Assembly: GCA_030653435.1 (NCBI GenBank) | Contig: JAURZI010000076.1 | Span: forward strand, 1 to 64,000 | Length of the DNA stretch: 64,000 bases | Direction of reading: 5' to 3' | Source of the DNA: Methylovulum sp. | Lineage (GTDB): Bacteria; Pseudomonadota; Gammaproteobacteria; Methylococcales; Methylomonadaceae | Shown here: positions 35,420-44,629 of the stretch, piece after piece | Position numbering within the stretch: the stretch's first letter is position 1 | Layout of the letters: each line of letters opens with the position of its first letter | Program-made: the position numbers and the translations under genes | Notes under the pieces: generated by a model | The model's input: only the letters and a program-made list of their open reading frames with translations | What the model was told of the DNA's origin: nothing | Databases searched by the model: none

Positions 35420-37003
35420 ATGAAAACATTATCGAAGCAGTCCAAGCTGCTGGATTGCACGTTGCGTGATGGGGGCTATTACACCCAGTGGGAATTCGAC
35501 CCGGATTTTGTCAATGAGTATCTGGATCTGGTTGCACGCAGTCCGATAAACGATATAGAAATCGGTTATCGCAGCCCTGAAAAAGACAGTTATTTCGGCC
35601 GGTTTTTTTACCTGCCGAGACAGGCGCTGATTGAAGCCAAGCAGCGTTTGCGCGAAGACCAACGGCTGGGCCTGATGCTAAATCTTAAAGATGTTGATGA
35701 AGAGAGCATTGGGCATTTTCTCGGCGATATACAAGGGGTTGTCGATCTGGTCCGATTTGCAGTGGCACCCGGCGAGATAGAGCGGGCTTTGCGTTTGCAC
35801 CAGTGTGTTTTGCGCCAGGGCTTTGCTTGCGGCCTGAACATTATGCACTTGAGCAAATGGAGCCACGAGGTTGAGGCCGTGCTCGCTCCGTTGGCGGAGG
35901 TCGAACATCTGGATTGCCTGTCGCTGGTTGACAGTTATGGCGGTTGCTTTCCCGATGAAGTCGGGGCGGCCATCACCCGCGCCTGTGCGATATTTCCCGG
36001 CGATGTCGGTTTTCATGGCCATGATAACGCAGGGTTGGCTTTTGCCAATTCGCTCAGGGCCTTGCAAGCGGGTGCACGGTCAATTGATGCGACTTTTATG
36101 GGCATGGGGCGCGGGGCGGGGAATCTGAAGACCGAGTTGATGCTGACCTATATGGGCATCGCAACGGGTACCGAGATACCTTATTTCGAGTTGAGCAAAT
36201 TCCTGGACAGAATGGCAAAGCTGCATGCGGTCTATCAATGGGGGACATCGCTGCCGTATATGTATTCCAGCCTTTCTGGCCAGGAACAAGGCAAGGTCAT
36301 GGATTGGTTGATCAAAGACCGCTTTGACCCGTCCGTGGTCATGGGCGCGTTGCAGGATAAACTCGTTGTGCATGGCGGCTCGGATGGCCTGTCGTTCCCT
36401 AAGCTGGCCGATTATTCGGTAATTTCAGGTCGCCGCCGCTTTATTCTGGTCGGCGGCGGTGACAGTGCGCGCCGCGCCGCTTCGGCTATCGGCCATTTCG
36501 GCCTTGATGACACCGTTATCCTGCACACCAGCCTTAAATCGACCGACTATTTCGACGATCTGACCGGGCATTGCATAGCCTTGTCTGGGCACGAAATCCA
36601 GAAGAGTTCCGAGGCGAGGCTGGCAGTGTTGGCCCGGCACATTGCCTGTTGGGTGATCTCGCCGCCGCCGCGCTTTGCCGGCAGTGTGCCTAACGTCGGC
36701 ACCGTCCGTCAGGTTAATCCGGCGGCCTTGTTTGCCATTGCACAAATCGCCGGCGTAACTGTGCCCAGTCCGATGCAGCTGGGCTTAAGCGCCGCTGTCG
36801 AATGCGGCGCAGCAGATGTCATGCTGATCGGTTTCGACGGTTATACCGACGACGGCGAATCCGCCCATGCCAAAAACGACGAAACGGCGTCAACCATCGC
36901 CGAGTATTTCTCGGTGGCCAATGTGCCCCGATTGCTCAGTCTGGCGCCGACCCTGTACCGGATTCCGGTGCGTTCGTTGCATGCCATGGTACAGGCGTTT
37001 TGA
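35420..37003 (+). CDS. DRE-TIM aldolase with extra C-terminal domain
   Basis: 527 residues. Residues about 8-290 form a TIM barrel of the HMG-CoA lyase/4-hydroxy-2-oxovalerate aldolase superfamily: LLDCTLRDGGYYTQW (metal-binding D17), LSLVDSYGG, GFHGHDNAGLAFANSL (metal-binding HxH) and GMGRGAGNLKTELML. These enzymes make or break carbon bonds next to a 2-keto acid such as pyruvate. Residues about 335-527 are an additional Rossmann-like domain (ILVGGGDSARRAASAIG, IGFDGYTDDG) absent from normal aldolases. The following HAD phosphatase and CMP-sugar synthase suggest it builds a 2-keto sugar acid (inference). The stop is 11 bp before the HAD gene. Confidence 0.85.
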   Translation: MKTLSKQSKLLDCTLRDGGYYTQWEFDPDFVNEYLDLVARSPINDIEIGYRSPEKDSYFGRFFYLPRQALIEAKQRLREDQRLGLMLNLKDVDEESIGHFLGDIQGVVDLVRFAVAPGEIERALRLHQCVLRQGFACGLNIMHLSKWSHEVEAVLAPLAEVEHLDCLSLVDSYGGCFPDEVGAAITRACAIFPGDVGFHGHDNAGLAFANSLRALQAGARSIDATFMGMGRGAGNLKTELMLTYMGIATGTEIPYFELSKFLDRMAKLHAVYQWGTSLPYMYSSLSGQEQGKVMDWLIKDRFDPSVVMGALQDKLVVHGGSDGLSFPKLADYSVISGRRRFILVGGGDSARRAASAIGHFGLDDTVILHTSLKSTDYFDDLTGHCIALSGHEIQKSSEARLAVLARHIACWVISPPPRFAGSVPNVGTVRQVNPAALFAIAQIAGVTVPSPMQLGLSAAVECGAADVMLIGFDGYTDDGESAHAKNDETASTIAEYFSVANVPRLLSLAPTLYRIPVRSLHAMVQAF

Positions 37004-37014
37004 CAGGGCAGGGC

Positions 37015-37683
37015 ATGCCGTTGCCGGCCATTGTCATCGTCGATTGCGACGGTGTGTTGCTGGATTCGAACACGATGAAAATCGCCGCTTTCCGGACGAC
37101 ATTGGCAGATTATCCAGATGACGCCGTGGCTCGGTTTTCGACGTATCAGGCGCGCAATTTTGGTCGTTCGCGCTATGTGTTGTTCAAGGAGTTTTTCGGG
37201 TTTCTGGGACGGGAACCGGATGCCGGCGAAGTGGATGGCTTGCTTGGGCGCTATGCTTCGGTGGTCCGCGCCGCTTATCTGGATGCGCCGCTGACGCCGG
37301 GATGTGTGGACACCTTGCAACGCTTGGCCGACTTGAGGCCGGTTTATGTCGCATCCGGTTCGGATCAGGAGGAGCTGCGTTGGGTCATGCAGCAACGCTC
37401 GCTAGCGCCTTATTTTGCCGGGGTATTCGGTTCGCCGCAGAGCAAGGCCGATATTTTGGCGTCATTAACCCCGGCTAACGGCGGACGGGCGTTGTTTATA
37501 GGCGATGCCAGGGCCGATTTCGACGCGGCGCAACGCTACGATTGGTGTGATTTTATTTACATGAGCCGATTTTCGACAGCGGCCAGCGACATGGATAGCC
37601 TAGCCAGACAGGCGGGCTTACCGGTTATTGACGTGTTGCCCGAACTTTGGTCGCTACTGTCTGAAGAGCCTGCGTTTAACTAG
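37015..37683 (+). CDS. HAD-superfamily sugar-phosphate phosphatase
   Basis: 222 residues from ATG 37015, which keeps it downstream of the aldolase stop. A longer overlapping frame was not used. Motif I VIVDCDGVLLDSN has the nucleophile D10 and acid/base D12. Motif II is VASGSDQ, the motif III Lys lies in SPQSKADIL, and motif IV is LFIGDARADFDAA. The cap (about 17-90) is like phosphoglycolate phosphatase/beta-phosphoglucomutase. By analogy with the KDO-8-phosphate and Neu5Ac-9-phosphate routes it probably removes phosphate from the aldolase product before CMP activation (inference). Confidence 0.85.
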   Translation: MPLPAIVIVDCDGVLLDSNTMKIAAFRTTLADYPDDAVARFSTYQARNFGRSRYVLFKEFFGFLGREPDAGEVDGLLGRYASVVRAAYLDAPLTPGCVDTLQRLADLRPVYVASGSDQEELRWVMQQRSLAPYFAGVFGSPQSKADILASLTPANGGRALFIGDARADFDAAQRYDWCDFIYMSRFSTAASDMDSLARQAGLPVIDVLPELWSLLSEEPAFN

Positions 37684-37738
37684 GCGTATCCTTAAAACCC
37701 ATCCTGCAAGACTGACATTAACCTGTGAGGCGCCAGCC

Positions 37739-38503
37739 ATGAACACCACCAAAGTGACGGCTATTGTCCCTTGCCGCAAGGGTAGCCAGCGCGTTCTTAA
37801 CAAGAATACCCGGCCTTTTGGAGGCTTACAGCACGGATTGCTGGAACTCAAGCTGAAGCAACTGGATGCGGTTCCCCGTATAACCGAAATTGTCGTCACG
37901 ACGAATGATCCTGCCGTTATCGCGATAGTTGAGGCTATCCGCACGCAATTGGTCAAACCGGTCATCCTCGACCTTAGGCCCGATGAATATGCTGCCGATG
38001 ATTCGCTGCAAGGGTTGATCGGTTATCTGGCCGACGCCATCGACACCGATGTGGTTGCATGGACGCACGTCACGTCGCCGCTGTTTACGCCGCCGCTTTA
38101 TGAAGCCGCGCTGGCAGCATACGCGCAAGCCAGGCAAACACAGTCTGCGGACAGCCTGATGGCGGTCGATGTCGCGCAAACCTTTGCGTTGCGTTCGGGC
38201 ACGTGGATCAGTCATGACAGTAGCGTTAAGCGCTGGCCGCGCACCCAGGATCTGGAAAAAATCTTTCTCGTCAACAGCGCGTTGTTTGTCATCGACCAGC
38301 CATTGATGAAAGCGCTACAAGATCGTGTCGGGCTTCAGCCGTTGCTGTTCGAAACGCCGTCTATACACGGCTTTGACATTGATTGGGAAGAAGATTTTAC
38401 GTTGGGTGAAGTCTTGTACAAGGCATTGGCCGACGGCATCCCTCAAGTCAATAGCCCCGTAGCGGTAACCTATGGAGTGGATAAAGCCTATGCACCCGCC
38501 TAA
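37739..38503 (+). CDS. acylneuraminate-type cytidylyltransferase
   Basis: 254 residues from ATG 37739 with TGAGG 9 bases upstream. Nucleotide-binding motif AIVPCRKGSQRVLNKNTRPFGG near the start and the C-terminal FDIDWEEDFTLGEVLYKAL are diagnostic of the CMP-NeuAc/KDO synthetase family, which transfers CMP from CTP to a 2-keto sugar acid. No NeuB, PseI, Leg or Kds synthase lies nearby, but a DRE-TIM aldolase does, so the sugar may be unusual. The stop overlaps the start region of the glycosyltransferase gene. Confidence 0.88.
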   Translation: MNTTKVTAIVPCRKGSQRVLNKNTRPFGGLQHGLLELKLKQLDAVPRITEIVVTTNDPAVIAIVEAIRTQLVKPVILDLRPDEYAADDSLQGLIGYLADAIDTDVVAWTHVTSPLFTPPLYEAALAAYAQARQTQSADSLMAVDVAQTFALRSGTWISHDSSVKRWPRTQDLEKIFLVNSALFVIDQPLMKALQDRVGLQPLLFETPSIHGFDIDWEEDFTLGEVLYKALADGIPQVNSPVAVTYGVDKAYAPA

Positions 38504-41435
38504 AAAAATAGCTATAGTGGGTTCATCGCATGTGTCATGGTGGGAGCATGCGATAGCAACCCGGCAAATCCCCGCCCCCTATCACGATATTAGCTTTATT
38601 GGTCGTGGTGCAACGCCGATTTGGGGGGATTTTATCCGTTCAGGCATAGCCGGTATCGAAGATCAGGTCGATCAGGTGTTCTTGTTGCTAGGCGATTTTC
38701 GCCACGGTAACCGTATCTTGAAAAACCCTAATTTCTTACGCACCGGCGATATTTCAGGTAATTTTCATAATATTGAGAAAGAACTGATTTCTGATGAGAA
38801 CGACAAGATTCTGTTGGAATTGATCGTGAAAGCCTTGCAGGGACTGCGTGACAGATTGGGCCCAAAACTCCGCATCCTGTTTTGGTCGCTGACTTTTCGC
38901 GAATTTCAGAGCCTTGAAAATGGTCGTTATGGCGGGCGAGGACATTATCGGCATCCCGTTTGGAACCTCGGCGATCTGATAGAGCAGTTCCGCGATGTCG
39001 CCATCGATACCTTACCGTTGACGTCCTTGCCTATCCACAGTTTTTACCTGGATGCCAGCGGCCATCCCAACGTCAAAGGGCACGCGTTTTTATACCGCTT
39101 ATTAAACGGGCAGGACGCGTTAGCCGCTTATGAATCGGTGTGCGCCGATTTTGAAACCTTTAGCCCACTGTTGTTTCCGCCGGACGCCGACCGTTATCGG
39201 GTCAATATTACCGGCGATTCCATAGCCTATAAAGCCTTGGAGAAAGCGGTGCGTACGCGTTATTTCCTGATGCCGGCCAGTTGGGAAGTCAATGGCTTAA
39301 AAACCAGTCTGGCGGCCGGCAACGCGTATGACCGCATTATTTATCTGTCAGGGCTGCATTTTCAGGACGAAGACCCTCAGCAAATCAAGGCCAGGATTGC
39401 CGAAGAAAGGGCACTAGTCGGGCAACTGAGTCTTGGCGGGCCAGTGAGTGTTATTTTTTGGGACCAGTGGGCGCGTGAAGTCGTATCGACACGGCCTGAA
39501 TACGCCAAGCATTATTTGCCTAAATCGGCTGAAGCTTATGCCGAACGCATCGAACAGGCGTTTGCGCCCTATCAAGTCAGGCGCTTGAGCGCCATTGCCA
39601 GCGATGACGCCAATGGCTTGGTTGAATTCGGCGGCTCTTTCAATCCTAGCGGTAAAGGTTATACGGTATTGTTCCATCTGATGTTGGCCGGGACCGGGTT
39701 GGAGACGGCTTTTGCGCGCTATGGGCAATTGGTCGCAGCTTGTCTGGAGCAGTCGCAAACCGCTCTTGTGGCAGGATTGCCGTCGCCTGGAAGTATATCA
39801 GTTGGTACACGGCTGGCGCGATTACGGGGTGGTTTTGACGGTGTGGGCGCTACCGGCGAACTCAGTGGTTGGGCAATAGATCCTGACGAGCCCGGATACC
39901 GGGTTCCCGTCCATTTGTTGGTCGGCAATCAAGCTATAGCAAGGCTGGTCGCCGATCAGTTCTATGAGGATCTTGAACAGGCCGGTAGCAACGGCGGATA
40001 TTGGGGTTTTTCGTCAGGCCCATTAGCTTTGTCGGCGCTGAGACATCTGCATGCCGGCATTGAAATTTCTGCGTGTTTCGACCCGGAAGGTCGGTTTGCC
40101 TTATCCGGCAGCCCGGTAAAACTCGACCAGGACGCGCTGACCCGGCTGGCGCTGGCTGCATTAAAACCGTGGCAAACGGCGTTTCATGCGCCGGGACAGC
40201 AGGGCGGCGATTTCCGTGTGCCGCGCGATGGCAGCAGTTTGTTTATAGCCAAAAAAATGGCGGCAGAGCATGATCCGTCGATTTACCCGCGCAGTGATGT
40301 TGCGCTGGATTATGGCGTGGTCGAAAGCGTCAAACGGTTACCGGCCTTCTTCAAAGCCGTCGTCCGGGCGCGGGTGATCGGCGGCGTTTATTGCGAAGAC
40401 GGCAGTCTGGAGATCTCGGCCTTAGGCAGCAGTGCATTGGGGCAATTCCAGCTTGCCGATAAAATGCTGAGCACAAAGATTACCCGCCATATCGACACCG
40501 AATGTCTGTATGGCGGCATGATACTCAACCATTACGGCCATTTTATTATCGAGGGCTTGGCGCGCGCCCATGCCTTTTATCGGCACGCAGCGCTGCCTAT
40601 CGTTTTTACCTTGCCTTACGCGGACATCACTTGCGCCACTGGGCTTCCGACGTATATCCGGTCTATGTTTGAACTGCTGGGCATACCTCTGGAGCGGATT
40701 ATGCTGATCCAGGAAACGACCTCTTTTAAGAAACTGGTGATTCCCAAAGTCGGCATGCGCTGGTGGGATTATCTCGATGTCGACCATCAGCGCATTATGG
40801 CGGCGCAGGTCAAAGCGTCTATGGGACCGGATTATCCGCGCGGCAAGCACGGCAGCGTTTATCTGTCCCGATCCAGATTAAGCACCAACCATGACGGCAA
40901 TGTCATCTGCGGCGAGGCCGAATTTGAAAATTATCTCAAGAGCGAAGGTTTTACTGTGGTGTATCCCGAAACCCTGACGGTCAAGGAGCAGGTTGGCCTA
41001 TTATGTGCCGCGCAACATGCCGTCGGCTTTGTCGGCAGCGCCTTCCATACTTTGCTGTTATGTGCAGATGCGCCGGAAAAAATAGTCTACCTGAACCGGA
41101 AAAAAGCGGCTGTTAACCCACAGTTTCCGTTGATCGATAAGGTCTTGGGCATCGACGGCCAGTATCTCGACGGTGTTGTCCGCCATTCAGCCCGGATAAC
41201 CTTGGTGGACTTTGAATCTGTCTCAAGGTCTTTGATGGCCTTAGGCTTGGTGCAGAAACCTTTTGATGCCGGACAGCATGATTTGGAAACAGAGTTCAGT
41301 TTATTGTCCGATTGGCTGGCTATAAAAAGGCAGGGCAAGGGCTTGTCGGCACAGGACAGGATGCGCCTGGAAGCCATTTCGGACCGATGCCTGAACCAAA
41401 TCGTCGTGCAAGAAGCGCAGGCTTTGTTGTGCTAA
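38490..41435 (+). CDS. SGNH-like/GT61 fusion glycosyltransferase
   Basis: 981 residues from ATG 38490 (MHPPKKIAIVG). Residues about 6-200 start with IAIVGSSHVSWWEHAI and look like an SGNH-type hydrolase fold. A second, related segment (about 225-420) begins YRVNITGDSIAYKAL. Residues about 455-545 (GELSGWAIDPDEPGYRVPVHLLV) resemble the beta-sandwich insert of large surface glycosyltransferases. Residues about 575-960 form a GT61/DUF563 domain (GGMILNHYGHFIIEGLARAHAFY, VYLSRSRLS, HAVGFVGSAFHTLLLC). Its donor may be the CMP-sugar made by the upstream genes. The N-terminal half is paralogous to the next protein. Confidence 0.75.
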   Translation: MHPPKKIAIVGSSHVSWWEHAIATRQIPAPYHDISFIGRGATPIWGDFIRSGIAGIEDQVDQVFLLLGDFRHGNRILKNPNFLRTGDISGNFHNIEKELISDENDKILLELIVKALQGLRDRLGPKLRILFWSLTFREFQSLENGRYGGRGHYRHPVWNLGDLIEQFRDVAIDTLPLTSLPIHSFYLDASGHPNVKGHAFLYRLLNGQDALAAYESVCADFETFSPLLFPPDADRYRVNITGDSIAYKALEKAVRTRYFLMPASWEVNGLKTSLAAGNAYDRIIYLSGLHFQDEDPQQIKARIAEERALVGQLSLGGPVSVIFWDQWAREVVSTRPEYAKHYLPKSAEAYAERIEQAFAPYQVRRLSAIASDDANGLVEFGGSFNPSGKGYTVLFHLMLAGTGLETAFARYGQLVAACLEQSQTALVAGLPSPGSISVGTRLARLRGGFDGVGATGELSGWAIDPDEPGYRVPVHLLVGNQAIARLVADQFYEDLEQAGSNGGYWGFSSGPLALSALRHLHAGIEISACFDPEGRFALSGSPVKLDQDALTRLALAALKPWQTAFHAPGQQGGDFRVPRDGSSLFIAKKMAAEHDPSIYPRSDVALDYGVVESVKRLPAFFKAVVRARVIGGVYCEDGSLEISALGSSALGQFQLADKMLSTKITRHIDTECLYGGMILNHYGHFIIEGLARAHAFYRHAALPIVFTLPYADITCATGLPTYIRSMFELLGIPLERIMLIQETTSFKKLVIPKVGMRWWDYLDVDHQRIMAAQVKASMGPDYPRGKHGSVYLSRSRLSTNHDGNVICGEAEFENYLKSEGFTVVYPETLTVKEQVGLLCAAQHAVGFVGSAFHTLLLCADAPEKIVYLNRKKAAVNPQFPLIDKVLGIDGQYLDGVVRHSARITLVDFESVSRSLMALGLVQKPFDAGQHDLETEFSLLSDWLAIKRQGKGLSAQDRMRLEAISDRCLNQIVVQEAQALLC

Positions 41436-41451
41436 ATCGCGGGTAGAGGAC

Positions 41452-42753
41452 ATGGCTAAAAAAATACTGGTGATCGGCCCCAGCCATGTCAAAAGGCTGG
41501 AACATGCGTTGCTTTGCGGCATACTGCCGGCACCTGAAGTTACCGTCGATTTTTTAGGGCGCGACGGCATGCCGGTTTGGCACCCGGTGTTTAGTCGGCA
41601 TTTGCAATCGGTCGATTACGACCATATTTTGGTGATAGTCGGTGATTTTCGGTTTGGTAATAAGATTTTTGCCAACACTGAAGCAAAAAATGCCGGTGGT
41701 GTCGGTGTTGCCAAGGCGCTGATAAACCTTGATAACGATGACAAGCTGTATCAAAAAAGTCTGGCTAAAATTGATGAATGGATAGCCGTTTTCGGCAATA
41801 AGATACGGTTTTTATTCTGGGATTTATTGGGTAGGGAATTCGCCAACAGACGGGACAATAAATATACCGTCGCCGGGCAATATAGCCACCCTAGCTGGAA
41901 TTATGACGCTATAGCCGAACGTTACCGTAGCCATATCGTCGATGTCGGCTTTCTTAAGGATATCTTCATGGACAGGTTGACGGTGGACAGCGCCAACCAT
42001 TTCAGCATGTTTGCGTACTTGATGATGGTGGATGCGCTTCGGCGCACCGGGCATGAAACTGCGGTTAAAAAAGAGGAGCTGGCATTCAAAATCAAGGTAT
42101 TGGATGAAAAATTTAACCGTTTGCCGCTGAGCGGTATCTATCTGGTTTGCGATCCGCCCATCCTTAACCGCTTGACCCAAGCCTTGGACAAAGGCGCTTT
42201 GCCTCGTCATAACGGGTTGACACTGATCAGCACGCAGGCATTTATTGCCCGGAAACTGCCGTCCACTCTGGACGCTAGTGCCAAAGTGCTTTATTTAAGC
42301 AGTTTCAGGCGGGTTGAGGGTGAAGACAATACCGCCAAATACCAGCGCTTAGTCAATACCCTAGCCAAGTTTGGCCTGCGTCAAGACAGGTTTAACATCG
42401 TATTTTATGATTATTCGTGTGATTACGTTTTTGAGTTGAGAAAACAACATAGCAAACAGCCCTGCCACTTGCCAGATTCGGCGGATGTCTATTCGTTGGC
42501 AAGCTTGCAGAAAAGGTATCCGAACACTATCGGCTATCCACTTGATAATTTTCAGTTTATACATTCGCTGTTTGAATTGAGCGGAAGATTGCCCAATTTT
42601 AAAGGTTATTTCTTTATCTTGATGTCAGCCAGACTGGGGCAAACTTCAGCGGAATATGCCAATTTTTATTATGATTATTTTATCGACGATGTATTTGCAA
42701 CGGCAGACAAGGGTGTAGCTGATATTCCCGACATTTCATCGGTAGCTTGCTAA
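41452..42753 (+). CDS. SGNH-like paralogue of the preceding protein's N-terminal half
   Basis: 433 residues. ILVIGPSHVKRLEHALLCGILPAP, LVIVGDFRFGNKIF, FLFWDLLGREF and GQYSHPSWNYD align in order with the preceding protein (IVGSSHVSWWEHAI, LLLGDFRHGNRIL, LFWSLTFREF, GHYRHPVWNLG). A second domain begins near 225 (LSGIYLVCDPPILNRL). The glycosyltransferase part is absent. The conserved GxSH start and GDFR block define a family I cannot name; an acyl- or glycan-modifying role is possible. Last gene of the operon, 17 bp after the previous stop. Confidence 0.7.
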   Translation: MAKKILVIGPSHVKRLEHALLCGILPAPEVTVDFLGRDGMPVWHPVFSRHLQSVDYDHILVIVGDFRFGNKIFANTEAKNAGGVGVAKALINLDNDDKLYQKSLAKIDEWIAVFGNKIRFLFWDLLGREFANRRDNKYTVAGQYSHPSWNYDAIAERYRSHIVDVGFLKDIFMDRLTVDSANHFSMFAYLMMVDALRRTGHETAVKKEELAFKIKVLDEKFNRLPLSGIYLVCDPPILNRLTQALDKGALPRHNGLTLISTQAFIARKLPSTLDASAKVLYLSSFRRVEGEDNTAKYQRLVNTLAKFGLRQDRFNIVFYDYSCDYVFELRKQHSKQPCHLPDSADVYSLASLQKRYPNTIGYPLDNFQFIHSLFELSGRLPNFKGYFFILMSARLGQTSAEYANFYYDYFIDDVFATADKGVADIPDISSVAC

Positions 42754-42765
42754 GAGACGTTTTTA

Positions 42766-43081
42766 CTCCCATCTGATCGAGAAAACGTCTAAGTTTTGAA
42801 AACCGGCAACGCCTACCGTCATACAAAACGTAGGGCGTGCCGCGCGCGCCTTTTCCGGTACCGAACCGCCTCACCACAGCTCAATCCTGCCGAATACCTG
42901 AACCGTGAAGCGTTGCGAAACGGTTTATACCAAGCGCCTTGTACGTTAACTCTGCAAGAAAAGACCGCGCGTATCAAAGCTCAGCTGACACGCGGTTCGC
43001 CCACGAACGACCAGAAAATGTGCAATCTGATCGGTTTCATTGCCCGTTCTAAGATTAAACGGTTTTAGAGTGAGGTGGGAG
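42766..43081 (+). mobile_element. IS630-type mini-element (internal deletion derivative)
   Basis: A 316-bp element with imperfect terminal repeats (CTCCCATCT at the left, AGGTGGGAG at the right) flanked by TA, the target-site duplication expected for IS630/Tc1 elements. The left 106 bp match the inverted copy at 6537-6642. The right part holds the last 65 codons of an IS630-type transposase. An internal deletion joined the two, so it could move only with a helper transposase. Confidence 0.8.
42872..43068 (+). pseudogene. IS630-type transposase C-terminal remnant
   Basis: The reading frame gives SPQLNPAEYLNREALRNGLY and continues to RSKIKRF before the stop at 43066. SPxLNPxEYLN, with the final catalytic Glu, is the C-terminal DDE signature of IS630-family transposases. 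The N-terminal and central parts are missing. Confidence 0.75.
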
Positions 43082-43173
43082 TAATATTCATCTGATTGTT
43101 AAATGTTCAAGGTTGAAGCAAAAAACTGTTACCCTGATTTGAACTAGGCCACACTTATCATCATGTAGCTCTT

Positions 43174-44629
43174 TTAATTCGTTGGAGGTGCCTTGTCCAA
43201 CTTCCGACAAGTTTCTCCTCGACAATGACCAAAAGCAATGGCCCAACGCAACATCTCGCGCATTTTGTCCGTCCAGAGTGGATTTGCCTGTTGACTCTCC
43301 ATTTCATAGGGATCGGAAGTGTTAAGATAAAACTCCTGCTCCAATGTGATGTAGTGGATATATTTTTCTGTTGTCGTTAGCAACCCAAAGTAACTGGGCG
43401 GCCAAGCGTAATTTAAATCAGGGAAAGGGTGATACAAGTCTTCTTGATAGGATAGGACAATCGCTTGCCGCCATTCACTGGCTGGAATAGGCTCCGGTCT
43501 TAGCACAGGCACGAGACTACGACCATCGACGAAAGACGCGGCGCTCCCCCCCCCCCCACTCGACGAAAGTCTGAGCAAGGTCGGAGTTGGCAACAAGATG
43601 ATCCCGACTAACACCGGCTGGAATTCCAGGCCCCCATATCCATGCGGGAACTATATTTGCTGCTTCGTAAGGCGTAATCTTAGCATCCGTGATGCGATGC
43701 TCACCATAATGCCAGCCATTATCCGAAACAAAAACGAAATAAGTGTTATTGAGAACGTCATGCTTGGCGAGCGCCTCCATTACCGATTTGATCAAATCCT
43801 CAACCGAAAGTAAAGAACGCAACCGATTGCGAAATTGATTTAACCTCGTGGGAAAATTGGCCGGTTTCTTGTGTGATTTCTGAACATACATAGGTTTATC
43901 TGAGACATCTTCTTCGTTGAATGACGGGCTTTGCGGCGTACTCTTGGCCTGGCTGAACCTCTCTTCATGGCGATGGGCAGGGATTGCTGGTAAATGAGGG
44001 GATGTGCTAGCTATATAAAGAAACATTGGCTCATTGTAATGATTATCGATAAAGCGTACAGCAAGGCGAGCCAATTCATCATCGACGTGGGGTCCGGGCT
44101 CTTTGTATTCCACTACAACACCGTTCTCGTTGAGGGTAAAGTTGTAACCTTTTGGTTGGGCGCCTGCATACCATTCGCTCCATCCAGGCGGAACATAGCT
44201 CTTTTTAACCGAGTTTTCCTGCATGTATCCATTAAGATATTTCCCAAATAGTCCGGTAGTATAGCCGGCCCGTTGAAGCCAAACGGCTACTGTTTCTTTC
44301 TCAAAGCCCAGTTGGTAAAAAGTATAGAAGCCTGGGTCAATATCCATATGAGTATTGCTGGAATACTGACCCCTTAATATCGACGCTCTCGACGGAACGC
44401 ACCAAGGGGTAGGCGTAACAAACCGTGTGAACTGTATACCAGCTTTAGCTAACTGGCTAAGATAAGGCATATATTTAATATCAGCTGTAGCCATATCATC
44501 AACAAGAAACAGAACTATGTTCGGTTTTGCAACTGTGGTTGTCTGGCTAACCGATGACTCTCCTTGCGCCAACTCAAAGTAAATTGTTGTTACAATCACA
44601 GAAATCAAAATTAGCAGATGTTTGTTCAT
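43174..44629 (-). pseudogene. arylsulfatase split by a G12 tract (possibly phase-variable)
   Basis: From ATG 44629 there is a signal peptide (MNKHLLILISVIVTTIYFELAQG), the metal-binding VLFLVDDM and the sulfatase formylglycine motif CVPSRASIL, with GKYLNGY and FVSDNGWHYGEH further on. The frame runs into a G12 tract (minus strand of 43546-43557) and then stops at 43517. In another frame the protein continues directly after the tract (SAASFVDGRSLVPVLR) to 43174. With 11 G the whole protein of about 485 residues would be in frame. So it is either an off-phase contingency gene, a sequencing error or an early pseudogene. It lies next to the mini-element. Confidence 0.8.
43546..43557 (-). repeat. 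G12 homopolymer inside the sulfatase gene
   Basis: Twelve consecutive C on the plus strand. Length 11 (or 14) would restore the sulfatase reading frame; the present length gives a premature stop after nine more codons. Confidence 0.85.

Noticed and set aside
36802-37014. N-terminal extension of the HAD phosphatase inside the aldolase gene
   Set aside because: Basic, low-quality sequence in a second frame; the HAD motif I begins only after ATG 37015.
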